Positions 49,691 through 58,416 of a DNA stretch of 64,000 nucleotides are shown here, piece by piece. Where the stretch lies: positions 62,001 through 126,000 of the forward strand of contig NZ_BMMM01000016.1 in NCBI RefSeq assembly GCF_014645835.1. The letters are read 5' to 3'. Under the pieces are notes generated by a model. That model made no database searches. It had not been told where the DNA came from and saw only the letters and a program-made list of their open reading frames with translations. Every line of letters starts with the position of its first letter. The stretch's first letter is position 1. The translations under genes and the position numbers were made by a program. Source of the stretch: Streptomyces albiflavescens. GTDB taxonomy: Bacteria; Actinomycetota; Actinomycetes; Streptomycetales; Streptomycetaceae.

Positions 49691-51319
49691 TCAGTGGGCG
49701 TGCCCGTGGCCGTGGCCGTGACCGGCGTCGGCCTCCTCCTCGGCCGGCTTCTCGACGACCAGGGTCTCGGTCGTGAGGAGCAGGGAGGCGATGGAGGCGG
49801 CGTTCTCCAGGGCGGAGCGGGTGACCTTGACCGGGTCGATGACGCCGGCCTTGACCAGGTCGCCGTACTCGCCGGTGGCGGCGTTGAAGCCCTGGCCCTT
49901 GTCGAGCTCGGCGACCTTGGAGGTGATGACGTAACCCTCGAGGCCGGCGTTCTCGGCGATCCAGCGCAGCGGCTCGACGGCGGCGCGGCGGACGACCGCG
50001 ACACCCGTGGCCTCGTCGCCGGTCTTGTCGAGGTTGCCCTCGAGGACCTTCACGGCGTGGACGAGCGCGGAGCCACCACCGGAGACGATGCCCTCCTCGA
50101 CCGCGGCGCGGGTCGCGGAGATGGCGTCCTCCAGACGGTGCTTCTTCTCCTTCAGCTCCACCTCGGTGGCGGCGCCGACCTTGATCACGCACACGCCGCC
50201 GGCCAGCTTCGCGAGGCGCTCCTGGAGCTTCTCGCGGTCCCAGTCGGAGTCGGTGTTCTCGATCTCGGCCTTGATCTGGTTGACGCGGCCGAGGACCTCG
50301 TCGGAGCTGCCGCCACCGTCGACGATGGTGGTGTCGTCCTTGGTGACGGTCACGCGGCGGGCGCCGCCGAGCACGTCCAGGCCGACCTGGTCGAGCTTGA
50401 GGCCGACCTCCTCGGCGATGACCTGACCACCGGTGAGGGTGGCGATGTCGCCGAGCATGGCCTTGCGGCGGTCACCGAAGCCGGGGGCCTTCACGGCAAC
50501 GGCGTTGAAGGTGCCACGGATCTTGTTCACGACCAGGGTCGACAGGGCCTCGCCCTCGACGTCCTCGGCGATGATCAGCAGCGGCTTGGAGGCGTTGGAC
50601 TGGATGACCTTCTCAAGGAGCGGCAGCAGGTCCTGGATGGAGGAGATCTTGCCCTGGTGGATGAGGATGTACGGGTCCTCGAGGACGGCCTCCATGCGCT
50701 CCTGGTCCGTCACGAAGTACGGCGACAGGTAGCCCTTGTCGAAGGCCATGCCCTCGGTGAAGTCCAGCTCCAGACCGAAGGTGTTGGACTCCTCGACGGT
50801 GATGACACCGTCCTTGCCGACCTTGTCCATCGCCTCCGCGATGAGCTCGCCGACCTGCGGGTCCTGGGCGGACAGCGCGGCGACGGCGGCGATGTCGGAC
50901 TTCTCGTCGATCGGGCGCGCGCCGGCGAGGAGCTCGTCGGAGACGGCCTTGACCGCCGCGTCGATGCCCTTCTTCAGAAGCGCCGGGGAGGCACCCGCGG
51001 CGACGTTCTTCAGGCCCTCGCGCACGAGCGCCTGGGCGAGCACGGTGGCGGTGGTCGTACCGTCACCCGCCACGTCGTTGGTCTTGGTCGCCACCTCCTT
51101 CACCAGCTGGGCACCGAGGTTCTCGTACGGGTCCTCGACCTCGACCTCGCGGGCGATGGTGACACCGTCGTTGGTGATGGTGGGAGCGCCGAACTTCTTG
51201 TCGATGACGACGTTGCGGCCCTTGGGGCCGATCGTCACCTTCACCGTGTCGGCAAGCTTGTTGACGCCGCGCTCAAGGGCGCGACGGGCGTCCTCGTCGA
51301 ACTTCAGGATCTTCGCCAT
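49691..51319 (-). CDS. groEL1: chaperonin GroEL1
   Basis: The 542-residue Cpn60 subunit starts at ATG 51319 (MAKILKFDEDARRALERGVN). It has the ATP-binding signature GDGTTTATVLAQALVREG (catalytic Asp), FGDRRKAMLGDIA, and VGAATEVELKEKKHRLEDA. The tail HGHGHGHAH is His-rich instead of the usual GGM repeat, as in actinobacterial GroEL1 proteins encoded next to groES. Double CIRCE operators upstream of groES imply HrcA control of the pair. Confidence 0.97.
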   Translation of the reverse strand: MAKILKFDEDARRALERGVNKLADTVKVTIGPKGRNVVIDKKFGAPTITNDGVTIAREVEVEDPYENLGAQLVKEVATKTNDVAGDGTTTATVLAQALVREGLKNVAAGASPALLKKGIDAAVKAVSDELLAGARPIDEKSDIAAVAALSAQDPQVGELIAEAMDKVGKDGVITVEESNTFGLELDFTEGMAFDKGYLSPYFVTDQERMEAVLEDPYILIHQGKISSIQDLLPLLEKVIQSNASKPLLIIAEDVEGEALSTLVVNKIRGTFNAVAVKAPGFGDRRKAMLGDIATLTGGQVIAEEVGLKLDQVGLDVLGGARRVTVTKDDTTIVDGGGSSDEVLGRVNQIKAEIENTDSDWDREKLQERLAKLAGGVCVIKVGAATEVELKEKKHRLEDAISATRAAVEEGIVSGGGSALVHAVKVLEGNLDKTGDEATGVAVVRRAAVEPLRWIAENAGLEGYVITSKVAELDKGQGFNAATGEYGDLVKAGVIDPVKVTRSALENAASIASLLLTTETLVVEKPAEEEADAGHGHGHGHAH

Positions 51320-51431
51320 GGGAGCGATTCAGCCCTCTCGGAAACTTTGGGAGAAACGAACTGCGCCCCCAGCGCCCGGCTTTTGAAGGTCGCGGGGGCC
51401 AGGAGCGCAGTTCACTGCAAAACTGGGTGAA

Positions 51432-51740
51432 TTACTTCTCGATGATCGCGAGCACGTCGCGAGCCGAGAGGACGAGGTACTCCTCGCCGTTGTACTTCAC
51501 CTCGGTGCCGCCGTACTTGCTGTAGAGCACGACGTCGCCGACAGTGACGTCGAGCGGAAGACGGTTACCGTCCTCGAAGCGGCCCGGGCCCACGGCGAGG
51601 ACGACGCCCTCCTGGGGCTTCTCCTTCGCGGTGTCCGGGATGACCAGGCCAGAGGCCGTGGTCTGCTCGGCGTCCAGCGGCTGGACCACAATGCGGTCCT
51701 CGAGCGGCTTGATGGCAACCTTGGAGCTGGCGGTCGTCAC
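51432..51740 (-). CDS. groES: co-chaperonin GroES
   Basis: The 102-residue Cpn10 subunit starts at ATG 51740 (MTTASSKVAIKPLEDRIVVQ) with a GGGGGAGG-type ribosome site. The mobile loop region (AEQTTASGLVIPDTAKEKPQ), GRFEDGNRLPLDVTVGDVVL and the final YLVLSARDVLAIIEK are standard. It caps GroEL rings. The gene is first in the groES-groEL1 operon and has two CIRCE operators upstream. Confidence 0.97.
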   Translation of the reverse strand: MTTASSKVAIKPLEDRIVVQPLDAEQTTASGLVIPDTAKEKPQEGVVLAVGPGRFEDGNRLPLDVTVGDVVLYSKYGGTEVKYNGEEYLVLSARDVLAIIEK

Positions 51741-51837
51741 GATCCGACCTCCCCCTTCGGAGATCTCACGGGGTTAACTGTCTGAGGTGGCGACCAGGTC
51801 GATCCGTCGTCGCGGGTGCCGGACCTGCCCGTCGCTA

Positions 51838-51864
51838 TTGGCACTCTCCAGGGGGGAGTGCCAG
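51838..51864 (-). promoter_or_regulatory. CIRCE (HrcA operator) 1 upstream of groES
   Basis: TTGGCACTC (51838-51846), nine bases, then GAGTGCCAG (51856-51864). This matches the CIRCE form TTAGCACTC-N9-GAGTGCTAA with three changes. It is the groES-proximal of two sites and would be bound by HrcA to repress the chaperonin operon at normal temperature. Confidence 0.92.
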
Positions 51865-51884
51865 ACCCGAGACTATGACCGCGA

Positions 51885-51911
51885 TTAGCACTCGGTCAAG
51901 CGGAGTGCCAG
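51885..51911 (-). promoter_or_regulatory. CIRCE (HrcA operator) 2 upstream of groES
   Basis: TTAGCACTC (51885-51893), nine bases, then GAGTGCCAG (51903-51911). The left arm is a perfect consensus half-site. The centre-to-centre distance to the first CIRCE is 47 bp, consistent with two HrcA dimers around the promoter. Confidence 0.93.
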
Positions 51912-51965
51912 AAGCCTCCGGCGCGCCGCGAAGTTTCTGCTCGTACCGGGTGGATGCGGGAGCCG

Positions 51966-52757
51966 TCAGAGGTAGTCCTCGAGTCGGGCCACCGTGAATC
52001 CCTGCCGCTGGACGCGGCGCAGCAGCCGGACCGTCGACTCGACGAGCGCGACGCCACCCATGTCCTCCGGACGGGCGAGGACGATGTCGCCGGGCCGCAG
52101 CCGGTCTCCCTCTGCATACCGCAGCCCTTCCGCCCTCATCGACGCCCGCCACAGTACGACCGCCGCGACCCCGCAGTCCTCCGCCGCGCGCAACGTCGTG
52201 CTGTCGTACCTGCCGTACGGGGGCCGCAGCAGCCGGGGCCGGATACCGAAGCGCTGTTTGAGTTTGTCCTGCTGGCCGCAGATCTCGGCGCGCTGACCGG
52301 CATACGGCAGGCCGCGCAGGGAGACGTGGTCGAGGGTGTGGTTCTGCACGCCGGCACCGACGGCGCGGAGCTGCGCGAAGTGCCCGTACCCCGGCCCGAC
52401 GACGCTGTCCGTGAGGAACATGCTGACCGGCAGCCGCAGTTCACGGACCATGTCGACGAACCGCGGATCGCGCTCGGCGCCGTCGTCGTACGTCAGGAAG
52501 ACCACCTTGTCGCGGGTGGGGACGTGGTCCACGACGGGCGGCAGCCCAGGATCCGCGGCGCGGGCGGTGGTCCGGGCGGGCGGCTTCGGCGCCCGGGCGA
52601 GCGGGGCGGCGAGCCCCCAGCGGCGGTACGCGGACTCGTGCGGCCGCACCCTCTGCGCCGCTTTCTTGCCCAGCCGTTCGATCGGGTCCACGGACTGTGC
52701 GCAGCCGCTCAGGAGAGCGGCGGCGAGGAGCCCGGCGACCAGTCCCCGCACCCTCAC
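51966..52757 (-). CDS. secreted polysaccharide deacetylase lipoprotein
   Basis: The 263-residue product starts at ATG 52757 with a lipoprotein signal (LVAGLLAAALLSGC, lipobox LSGC at about 16-19). The NodB-type domain has VVFLTYDDGAERDP (catalytic Asp and metal Asp), NHTLDH (two His ligands) and RPPYGRYD. Such enzymes remove N-acetyl groups from cell-wall or extracellular polysaccharides. The ATG overlaps the upstream deacetylase stop by 4 bp, so the two are co-translated. It is a paralogue of the next gene, apparently a tandem duplication. Confidence 0.92.
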   Translation of the reverse strand: MRVRGLVAGLLAAALLSGCAQSVDPIERLGKKAAQRVRPHESAYRRWGLAAPLARAPKPPARTTARAADPGLPPVVDHVPTRDKVVFLTYDDGAERDPRFVDMVRELRLPVSMFLTDSVVGPGYGHFAQLRAVGAGVQNHTLDHVSLRGLPYAGQRAEICGQQDKLKQRFGIRPRLLRPPYGRYDSTTLRAAEDCGVAAVVLWRASMRAEGLRYAEGDRLRPGDIVLARPEDMGGVALVESTVRLLRRVQRQGFTVARLEDYL

Positions 52758-53713
52758 AGGTAGTCCTCCAGGCGGGCCACCGCGTACCCCTCGTCCGTCA
52801 CCTTCTTCATGAAGCGGCGGACCATGTCGGGCATCGCGCCCTTCCAGTCGTTCCGGCCGCGGAAGTGGGTGAGGACGATGTCGCCGGGGTGCAGGTCTTG
52901 GTCGTCCTCGCGGTACTCCCAGTGGTCGACGAAGACCTCCTCGTCCCAGATGGGCGCGTACTTGATGCCGCAGGACTTGGCGGCGCGCAGGGTGTCCTGG
53001 TTGTAGTTGCCGTACGGGGGCCGGAAGACCGTGGGGCGCTTGCCGAACTGCTTCTTCATCACGGACTGCATGCCGCAGATCTCGTGCCTCTGCTCCGCGT
53101 AGGAGAGTCCGGGCAGATAGAGGTGGTGGAGCGTGTGGTTGTTCAGCGTCACGCCCCGGTCGCGCATCTTCCGGAAGTACGGGTAGTCGTCCTTGACCAG
53201 GTAGTTGCTGAGGAAGGCGGTGTACGGGATCTTCAGATCGCTCATCATCCGCAGGAACTTCGGGTCCTTCTCCTCGCCGTCGTCGATGGTGAGGAAGACG
53301 ACCTTGTTCTTGGTGGGGATGGTGGTGAAGACCGGGGGCAGATCCAGCTCCTCCTGCTCGTCGACCTCGAACCCGTCACGGGCCCTGATCACCGGCTTCC
53401 TGGCGGGCGCCGGCGGGGCCGTCAGCGGCGTCCTGGCCAGTCCCCAGCGCTTGGCCGCGGCGGCCCGCCGGGCCTGTGCGAGGCGGAGCTTGGCGGCGTA
53501 CGAGTAGAGGGCGCGGGCCTGGGGCGCCTTCAGCACCTGCTGACCCGGGGCCGGCCGGACGCCCTCACCGTCGGAGCAGCCTGAGACGAGGGCCGCGAGG
53601 GCGAGCACGGCGACCGCACCGCGGGAAGCGACTCCACCGCGGAGACCGGCTCGACCAGGGCGAAGCCCCATCCCCTTCGCCCTGTTTTTGTAATTTTGTC
53701 GTACGGGTCGCAT
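52754..53713 (-). CDS. secreted polysaccharide deacetylase lipoprotein, paralogue
   Basis: I use ATG 53713 (MRPVRQNYKNRAKG), GGAGG about 10 bases upstream, 319 residues; ATG 53671 is an alternative. A lipobox VSGC (about 43-46) follows a hydrophobic segment. The NodB domain has VFLTIDDGEEKDPKFLR, NHTLHHLYLPGL and RPPYGNYNQD. The C-terminal GDIVLTHFRGRND segment is intact. It is translationally coupled to the downstream paralogue. A peptidoglycan or exopolysaccharide substrate is inferred from the family only. Confidence 0.92.
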   Translation of the reverse strand: MRPVRQNYKNRAKGMGLRPGRAGLRGGVASRGAVAVLALAALVSGCSDGEGVRPAPGQQVLKAPQARALYSYAAKLRLAQARRAAAAKRWGLARTPLTAPPAPARKPVIRARDGFEVDEQEELDLPPVFTTIPTKNKVVFLTIDDGEEKDPKFLRMMSDLKIPYTAFLSNYLVKDDYPYFRKMRDRGVTLNNHTLHHLYLPGLSYAEQRHEICGMQSVMKKQFGKRPTVFRPPYGNYNQDTLRAAKSCGIKYAPIWDEEVFVDHWEYREDDQDLHPGDIVLTHFRGRNDWKGAMPDMVRRFMKKVTDEGYAVARLEDYL

Positions 53714-53803
53714 GGTGCCGGATCCTCCCAGGTCACGCCCTCACCAGGCCCCGACACCGCCGCCGGAAAGCGCACCATCCACCGACTGGCCCACAATGGC
53801 CCG

Positions 53804-55003
53804 GTGAACGACCTCTCCTTCGCCTCCCTGCTCACGCCCGAGGGCCGCGCCCTGCTCGACGAGGTGCGCGGCACCGAACCGGCGCAGGAGCTGGCCGTCG
53901 CCACCCGGCTGCGCCGCGAGCACCCGGCCGAGCTGGTTTCGGCGGCCCTCGGGCAGGCGCGGCTGCGGCAGCGGGCGGCGGCGAAGTTCGGGGCCGAGGA
54001 CGCGGAGCGGATGTTCTTCACCCCGCACGGGGTCGAGCAGTCGACGCGGACCAGCGTGGCGACCCACCGCGCGGAGCGGTTCCGGGCGCTGGGTGTGCGT
54101 TCCGTCGCGGACCTCTGCTGCGGCATCGGCGGCGACGCGATCGCGATCGCCCGCGCGGGGATCCGGGTCCTCGCCGTCGACCGCGACCCGCTGACGGCGG
54201 CGGTCGCCCGCGCGAACGCCGACGCGCTCGGTCTCGCCGGCCTCATCGAGGTGCGCGAGGCGGATGTCGCGGAGGTGGACACCGCGGCGTACGACGCGGT
54301 CTTCGTGGACCCGGCCCGGCGCGGCGGCCGTGGCCGGATCTTCGACCCGGAGGCGTACTCGCCCCCGCTGTCCTGGGCGGTCGGAACGGCTCTGCAGGCG
54401 CCGCTCGCCGCGCTGAAGATCGCCCCCGGCATCCCCCACGAGGCGGTCCCCGCCGAGGCGGAGGCGGAGTGGATCTCGGACGGCGGGGATGTGAAGGAGG
54501 CCGTGCTGTGGTTCGGCACGGAACCCGGTCTGGTGCGGGCCACGCTGCTGCCGGGACCGCGCGAGCTGCGCGGGCGCGGACTCCCGAACCCCCGAGTCCG
54601 GCCAGTGGGGCGCTACTTGTACGAGCCCGACGGCGCCGTCATCCGCGCCCATCTGGTCGCGGAGGTGGCCGAGGAGCTCGACGGCGGGCTGATCGACGAG
54701 ACCATCGCGTACATCACGGCGGACGAGCTGCGCCCGACGCCGTACGCGACCGCGTACGAGATCACCGATCAACTCCCCTTCAACGTGAAGAAGTTGAAGG
54801 CGCTGCTGCGGGAGCGGGAGGTCGGCGTCCTGACGGTGAAGAAGCGCGGGTCGCCCGTGGAGCCGGAGGAGCTGCGGCGCAAGGCCCTGCCCAAGGCGCA
54901 CGGTCCCGGATCCGCGACGGTGTTTCTCACCCGGGTGGCGGGTGCCCCGACCATGCTGGTGGGGGCACCCGCGACACCGCCTACTGACGGTGGTCGGTCT
55001 TGA
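53804..55003 (+). CDS. class I SAM-dependent methyltransferase with THUMP-like C-terminal domain
   Basis: GTG 53804 (VNDLSFASLLTPEGRALLDE) is chosen, 399 residues; the longer frame is unsupported. A helical N-terminus (ELVSAALGQARLRQRAAAKF) precedes a SAM domain with VADLCCGIGGDAIAIARAG and VLAVDRDPLTAAVARANADA. FVDPARRGGRGRIFDPEAYS resembles the active-site DPA/NPPY position. The C-terminal THUMP-like domain has NVKKLKALLREREVGVLTVK, then KRGSPVEPEELRRKAL. The family is annotated as an RNA-type methyltransferase; the substrate is unknown. Confidence 0.9.
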   Translation: MNDLSFASLLTPEGRALLDEVRGTEPAQELAVATRLRREHPAELVSAALGQARLRQRAAAKFGAEDAERMFFTPHGVEQSTRTSVATHRAERFRALGVRSVADLCCGIGGDAIAIARAGIRVLAVDRDPLTAAVARANADALGLAGLIEVREADVAEVDTAAYDAVFVDPARRGGRGRIFDPEAYSPPLSWAVGTALQAPLAALKIAPGIPHEAVPAEAEAEWISDGGDVKEAVLWFGTEPGLVRATLLPGPRELRGRGLPNPRVRPVGRYLYEPDGAVIRAHLVAEVAEELDGGLIDETIAYITADELRPTPYATAYEITDQLPFNVKKLKALLREREVGVLTVKKRGSPVEPEELRRKALPKAHGPGSATVFLTRVAGAPTMLVGAPATPPTDGGRS

Positions 55004-55259
55004 GCGGGACCAGGTCCGGCTCCGCGGCGGGCCGGAGCCCGGTGCCGGCGTGCGCCGACGGGGCCCCCGCGACCGGGCCGGCCGAGGAGTACGAACTCGT
55101 CGCCGCCGGTACGCCGTTGTAGTACGGCGTGTACGTCCACTGGCTGCTGCTCGCGCTGATCGCCGCGCCCGCGGAGTTCATCGCCGTCGTCGAGACCGAG
55201 CCGGTGCCGCCGAAGACCGCCAGGCCGTTGATGCTCGCGGCGTCCCACGAGTGGGCCGT
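54981..55259 (-). pseudogene. unrecognised coding fragment directly downstream of the ECF42 gene
   Basis: An open frame continues from just after the sigma-factor TGA (55260-55262) in the same reading frame and ends at TAG 54981. It reads HSWDAASINGLAVFGGTGSV, then SSSQWTYTPYYNGVPAAT, then a Pro/Ala/Gly tail. The only ATG is at 55181 and no ribosome site is seen. The low-complexity Ser/Thr/Ala content looks like the secreted C-terminus of an extracellular enzyme. I cannot name it. Its 3' end overlaps the methyltransferase gene by 23 bp. Confidence 0.35.
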
Positions 55260-56525
55260 TCACGGCCCCTCCAGCTCGCGCGCCCGGGCCGTCAGCAGCT
55301 CCCGCTCCCGCTCGTTCCGCGCCAGCGAGGCCGCGCGCTCGAACTCCGCCCGCGCCTCCGCCGTACGCCCGAGTCGGGCGAGCAGGTCCCCCCGGACGCT
55401 GGGCAACAGGTGGTAGTCGCGGAGCGCCGGTTCGTCGGCGAGGCCGTCGACGATGGTGAGCGCGGGCTCCGGGCCCTGCGCCATCGACACCGCGACGGCG
55501 CGGTTCAGCTCGACCACGGGGGAAGGAGAGCGGGCCGCCAGCAGGCCGTACAGGGTGGCGATCCGGCCCCAGTCCGTGTCCTCGTACGCGTACGCCTGCG
55601 CGTGGCACGCGGCGATGGCCGCCTGGAGGGCGTACGGGCCGGGAGCGCCCGTGGCGACGGCATTCGCCCGGCCGAGGGCGGCGAAGCCCCGGCGGATCAG
55701 CAAGCGGTTCCAGCGGCGGCGGTCCTGGTCCTTGAGGAGGACCGGCTCGCCGGACGGTCCGGTGCGGGCGGCCGCGCGGGACTCCTGCAGCTCCAACAGG
55801 GCGGCCAGCCCGTGCACTTCGGGTTCCTTGGGCATCAACTCGCCGAGCACACGCGCCAGTCGGAGCGCATCCTCGCACAGCGCGGGACGCAGCAGGTCGT
55901 CGCCCGCCGTGGCCGCGTAACCCTCGTTGAAGATCAGGTAGATGACCTCCAGTACGGACCCGAGGCGGGCTTCGCGCTCCGGGCCGTACGGGACCTCGAA
56001 GGCGACCCCCTTCGTCGCCAGCGTCCGCTTGGCCCGCACGATGCGCTGGGCGATCGTCGGCTCCGGGGCGAGGAAGGCACGGGCGATCTCGGGGGTGGTC
56101 AGGCCGCCCAGCAGACGCAGCGTGAGCGCGATGCGGGCCTCGGCGGACAGGACGGGGTGGCAGGCGGTGAAGACGAGCCGCAGCAGGTCGTCGTCGATGT
56201 CGTCCGGGTCGGCGGGTTCCTCGAACGGGGTGGTCGTGTCCAGGTCCCGTCCGATCTCCTCCAGCTTGCGCGCGTACCGCTCCCGGCGGCGCACGAGGTC
56301 GATCGCGCGGTGCTTGGCGGCGGCCGTCAGCCAGGCGCCCGGGTTGTCCGGCACACCGTCCCGCGGCCACTGTTCGAGGGCCGCGACCAGGGCGTCCTGC
56401 GCGAGCTCCTCGGCGATGCCGACGTCCCGGACGATCCGGGCCACGGCGGCGATGATGCGGGGCGACTCCATCCGGAACACGGTTTCGATGGTTCGGGCTG
56501 CGGCGACGGTGGGCTGCTGTTCCAC
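55260..56525 (-). CDS. ECF42-type RNA polymerase sigma factor with TPR-like C-terminal domain
   Basis: The 421-residue protein is far longer than a typical ~180-residue ECF sigma. Region 2 (IETVFRMESPRIIAAVARIV, AEELAQDALVAALEQWPRDG) and region 4 (LTLRLLGGLTTPEIARAFLA, APEPTIAQRIVRAKRTLATK) are followed by a ~220-residue helical extension (VIYLIFNEGYAATAGDDLLR, VVELNRAVAVSMAQGPEPAL). That fits the ECF42 group, which works with DGPF/YCII partner proteins instead of a membrane anti-sigma. The DGPF gene is 45 bp upstream in the same orientation. The target promoters are unknown. Confidence 0.9.
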   Translation of the reverse strand: MEQQPTVAAARTIETVFRMESPRIIAAVARIVRDVGIAEELAQDALVAALEQWPRDGVPDNPGAWLTAAAKHRAIDLVRRRERYARKLEEIGRDLDTTTPFEEPADPDDIDDDLLRLVFTACHPVLSAEARIALTLRLLGGLTTPEIARAFLAPEPTIAQRIVRAKRTLATKGVAFEVPYGPEREARLGSVLEVIYLIFNEGYAATAGDDLLRPALCEDALRLARVLGELMPKEPEVHGLAALLELQESRAAARTGPSGEPVLLKDQDRRRWNRLLIRRGFAALGRANAVATGAPGPYALQAAIAACHAQAYAYEDTDWGRIATLYGLLAARSPSPVVELNRAVAVSMAQGPEPALTIVDGLADEPALRDYHLLPSVRGDLLARLGRTAEARAEFERAASLARNERERELLTARARELEGP

Positions 56526-56570
56526 AGCCCACCATCAGACACCCGGGGAGCCGCGAGGCCAAGCCGCGAC

Positions 56571-56927
56571 TCAGCCCTCCGCGATCTCCCGCACCTCGGA
56601 CGTGACCGTCCAGTGCTCCTCGTGGATCTTCAGGAAGCGCTTGGTCCACTCGATGGCCTCGGCCTTGTCCTTGGCCTGAATGATCGCGTAGCCGCCGACG
56701 ACCTCCTTGGACTCGGTGAACGGGCCGTCGGTGACGCTCAGTTCACCCTTCTCCCAGTGGACACGGGTGCCCTGCGAGGAGGGGGTGAGCCCGGCGGTGT
56801 CGAGCAGCACGCCCGCCTTCGTCATCTCCTCGATCAGCTCACCCATCCGCTGCATCAGCTCGGGGCTGGGCCCCTCGGCGGGGGCGTTGCTCTCGTCGAT
56901 CTGGACCAGCGACAGGTAGCGCGGCAT
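56571..56927 (-). CDS. DGPF/YCII-related protein, partner of the ECF42 sigma factor
   Basis: I start at ATG 56927 (MPRYLSLVQIDESNAPAEGP), with an AAGGAGCC site, giving 118 residues. The YCII-like fold carries the signature LSVTDGPFTESKEVVGGYAI (DGPF), followed by AEAIEWTKRFLKIHEEH. DGPF proteins are regularly encoded with ECF42 sigma factors. Their sensing mechanism is poorly understood. Together they form a candidate small stress-response unit. Confidence 0.9.
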   Translation of the reverse strand: MPRYLSLVQIDESNAPAEGPSPELMQRMGELIEEMTKAGVLLDTAGLTPSSQGTRVHWEKGELSVTDGPFTESKEVVGGYAIIQAKDKAEAIEWTKRFLKIHEEHWTVTSEVREIAEG

Positions 56928-57260
56928 GGTGGCTCCTTCGGTACGGCGGCCGGGTCGTTCCGGCCGTTCCGGGCGGAGTCTCTCCCCGCCTCTCACCCTT
57001 GCGTCGAACGGGCGACGCCTGTTTCGACACTGTCCCCGGATTTCTTCGAAGTTTCTTCCGGGAGGGTCGTTTCCGCAGGTCGGAGTGGTGATCCGGACAG
57101 CACGGCCGCCGCCGGGGCCGCCGTCGCCGGCCTCAGCAGCGCGAAGAGGTTCGCGGCGAGGACGGGCCCGGCAAGGACGTCCATCGGTCCCAGGTGCGCC
57201 GGCACCCGGAGAGGGTGAGTCGCTGTGGGGGAACCGACCACACCACCCTTGCCGTCCCGC

Positions 57261-58331
57261 TCACTTCAGCGACGCCCACAGCTCGCTCGCCTCCGGCTCG
57301 TTCGCCACCACCCGGTTGGGGTCCGACGGAGCCGTCACGACGGGCATCATCACCGTCTTGACGTCCTCGGACGACAGTCCCTTCAGGCTCTGGCCGAGCT
57401 TCATGAGTTCACCCAGCGAGTCGAGACCCGTGTCCGTCGTCAGGCTGCCCGTGACCGCGTTCGCGACCTGGTAGAGCTTGGCGGGGTCGGTGAGCAGATC
57501 GGTCGACGAGATCTGCCTCAACAGGGCCTTCACCAGCTTCTGTTGGAGGCCTATGCGCCCCAGATCACTGCCGTCGCCTATGCCGTGACGGGTGCGGGCC
57601 AGCGCCAGCGCCTTCGTGCCGTCGAGGTGGTGTTCGCCTGCCGTGAGGTGCAGGTGGCTCTTGTCGTCGTCGATGTCCTCGTCCGTCGTGACGGTGACGC
57701 CGCCGAGCGCGTCGACCAGATCCGCGAAGCCGGAGAAGTCGATCTCGATGTAGTGGTCCATGCGGACGTCGGTCAGGGACTCGACCGTCTTCACCGCACA
57801 GACCGGGCCGCCCACCGAGTACGCGCTGTTGAACATCGCGTGGTACGCCACCGAGGTCGTCCCGCCCGAGGACGTCGGGCACGACGGGCGGGTCACCAGG
57901 GTGTCCCGGGGAATGCTCACCACGGTCGCCTTCGTACGGCCCTCGTCGATGTGGACGACCATCGCCGTGTCCGAGCGGGCGCCGGAGCTGCTGCCGCCGC
58001 CGAGCTTCGCGTTCGCCTTGCCGCTGCGCGAGTCGGAGCCGAGGACCAGGATGTTCAGGGCGCCGCTGGGCAGCGGAGAGGCAGCGGCGGACGCGGACAC
58101 CGACGGAGTCGACACGGCCCGCGCCGGGCGGTCGTCGCCCAGCGCGCTGTTGATGTCGACGCTCTTGATGTTGTGGTTCAGGTGCCAGTAGGCCCAGCCC
58201 GCCCCCGCAGCGGAGAGCACGAGGACGCCGGCGAGCGCGATGCCGGCGGCCTTCAGCAGGCCTCGCCGCCGCCGGCCACCGCGTCTCGCGGCGTCCTCCT
58301 TGCCGTCCCCGTGCTCGTCTTCAGCAGTCAC
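57261..58331 (-). CDS. LytR-CpsA-Psr (LCP) family cell-wall polymer ligase
   Basis: The 356-residue protein has a basic cytoplasmic tail (RRGGRRRRGLLK), one membrane helix (about 26-46, AAGIALAGVLVLSAAGAGWA), a Ser-rich linker and the LCP domain (about 90-310). Key stretches are NILVLGSDSR, SDTAMVVHIDEGRTKATVVS with IPRDTLV, YIEIDFSGFADLVDALGG, and LARTRHGIGDGSDLGRIGLQ. These hold the Arg/Asp residues that bind polyprenyl pyrophosphate. LCP enzymes attach glycopolymers to peptidoglycan. The 330-bp gap upstream of the DGPF gene (56928-57260) shows no gene; the downstream space to 58332-58416 is short. Confidence 0.94.
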   Translation of the reverse strand: MTAEDEHGDGKEDAARRGGRRRRGLLKAAGIALAGVLVLSAAGAGWAYWHLNHNIKSVDINSALGDDRPARAVSTPSVSASAAASPLPSGALNILVLGSDSRSGKANAKLGGGSSSGARSDTAMVVHIDEGRTKATVVSIPRDTLVTRPSCPTSSGGTTSVAYHAMFNSAYSVGGPVCAVKTVESLTDVRMDHYIEIDFSGFADLVDALGGVTVTTDEDIDDDKSHLHLTAGEHHLDGTKALALARTRHGIGDGSDLGRIGLQQKLVKALLRQISSTDLLTDPAKLYQVANAVTGSLTTDTGLDSLGELMKLGQSLKGLSSEDVKTVMMPVVTAPSDPNRVVANEPEASELWASLK

Positions 58332-58416
58332 GCGGAGGAACGTAAGTCCGAATTATGACGAGCAGGAACCTCTTCTCGTGTTTCCTTCGGAAAATCTCAG
58401 ACTTCTCAGGCAGACC

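Noticed and set aside
56993..57241. 82-codon minus-strand ORF in the gap before the LCP gene
   Set aside because: No ribosome site, no recognisable pattern, and composition like surrounding non-coding DNA.
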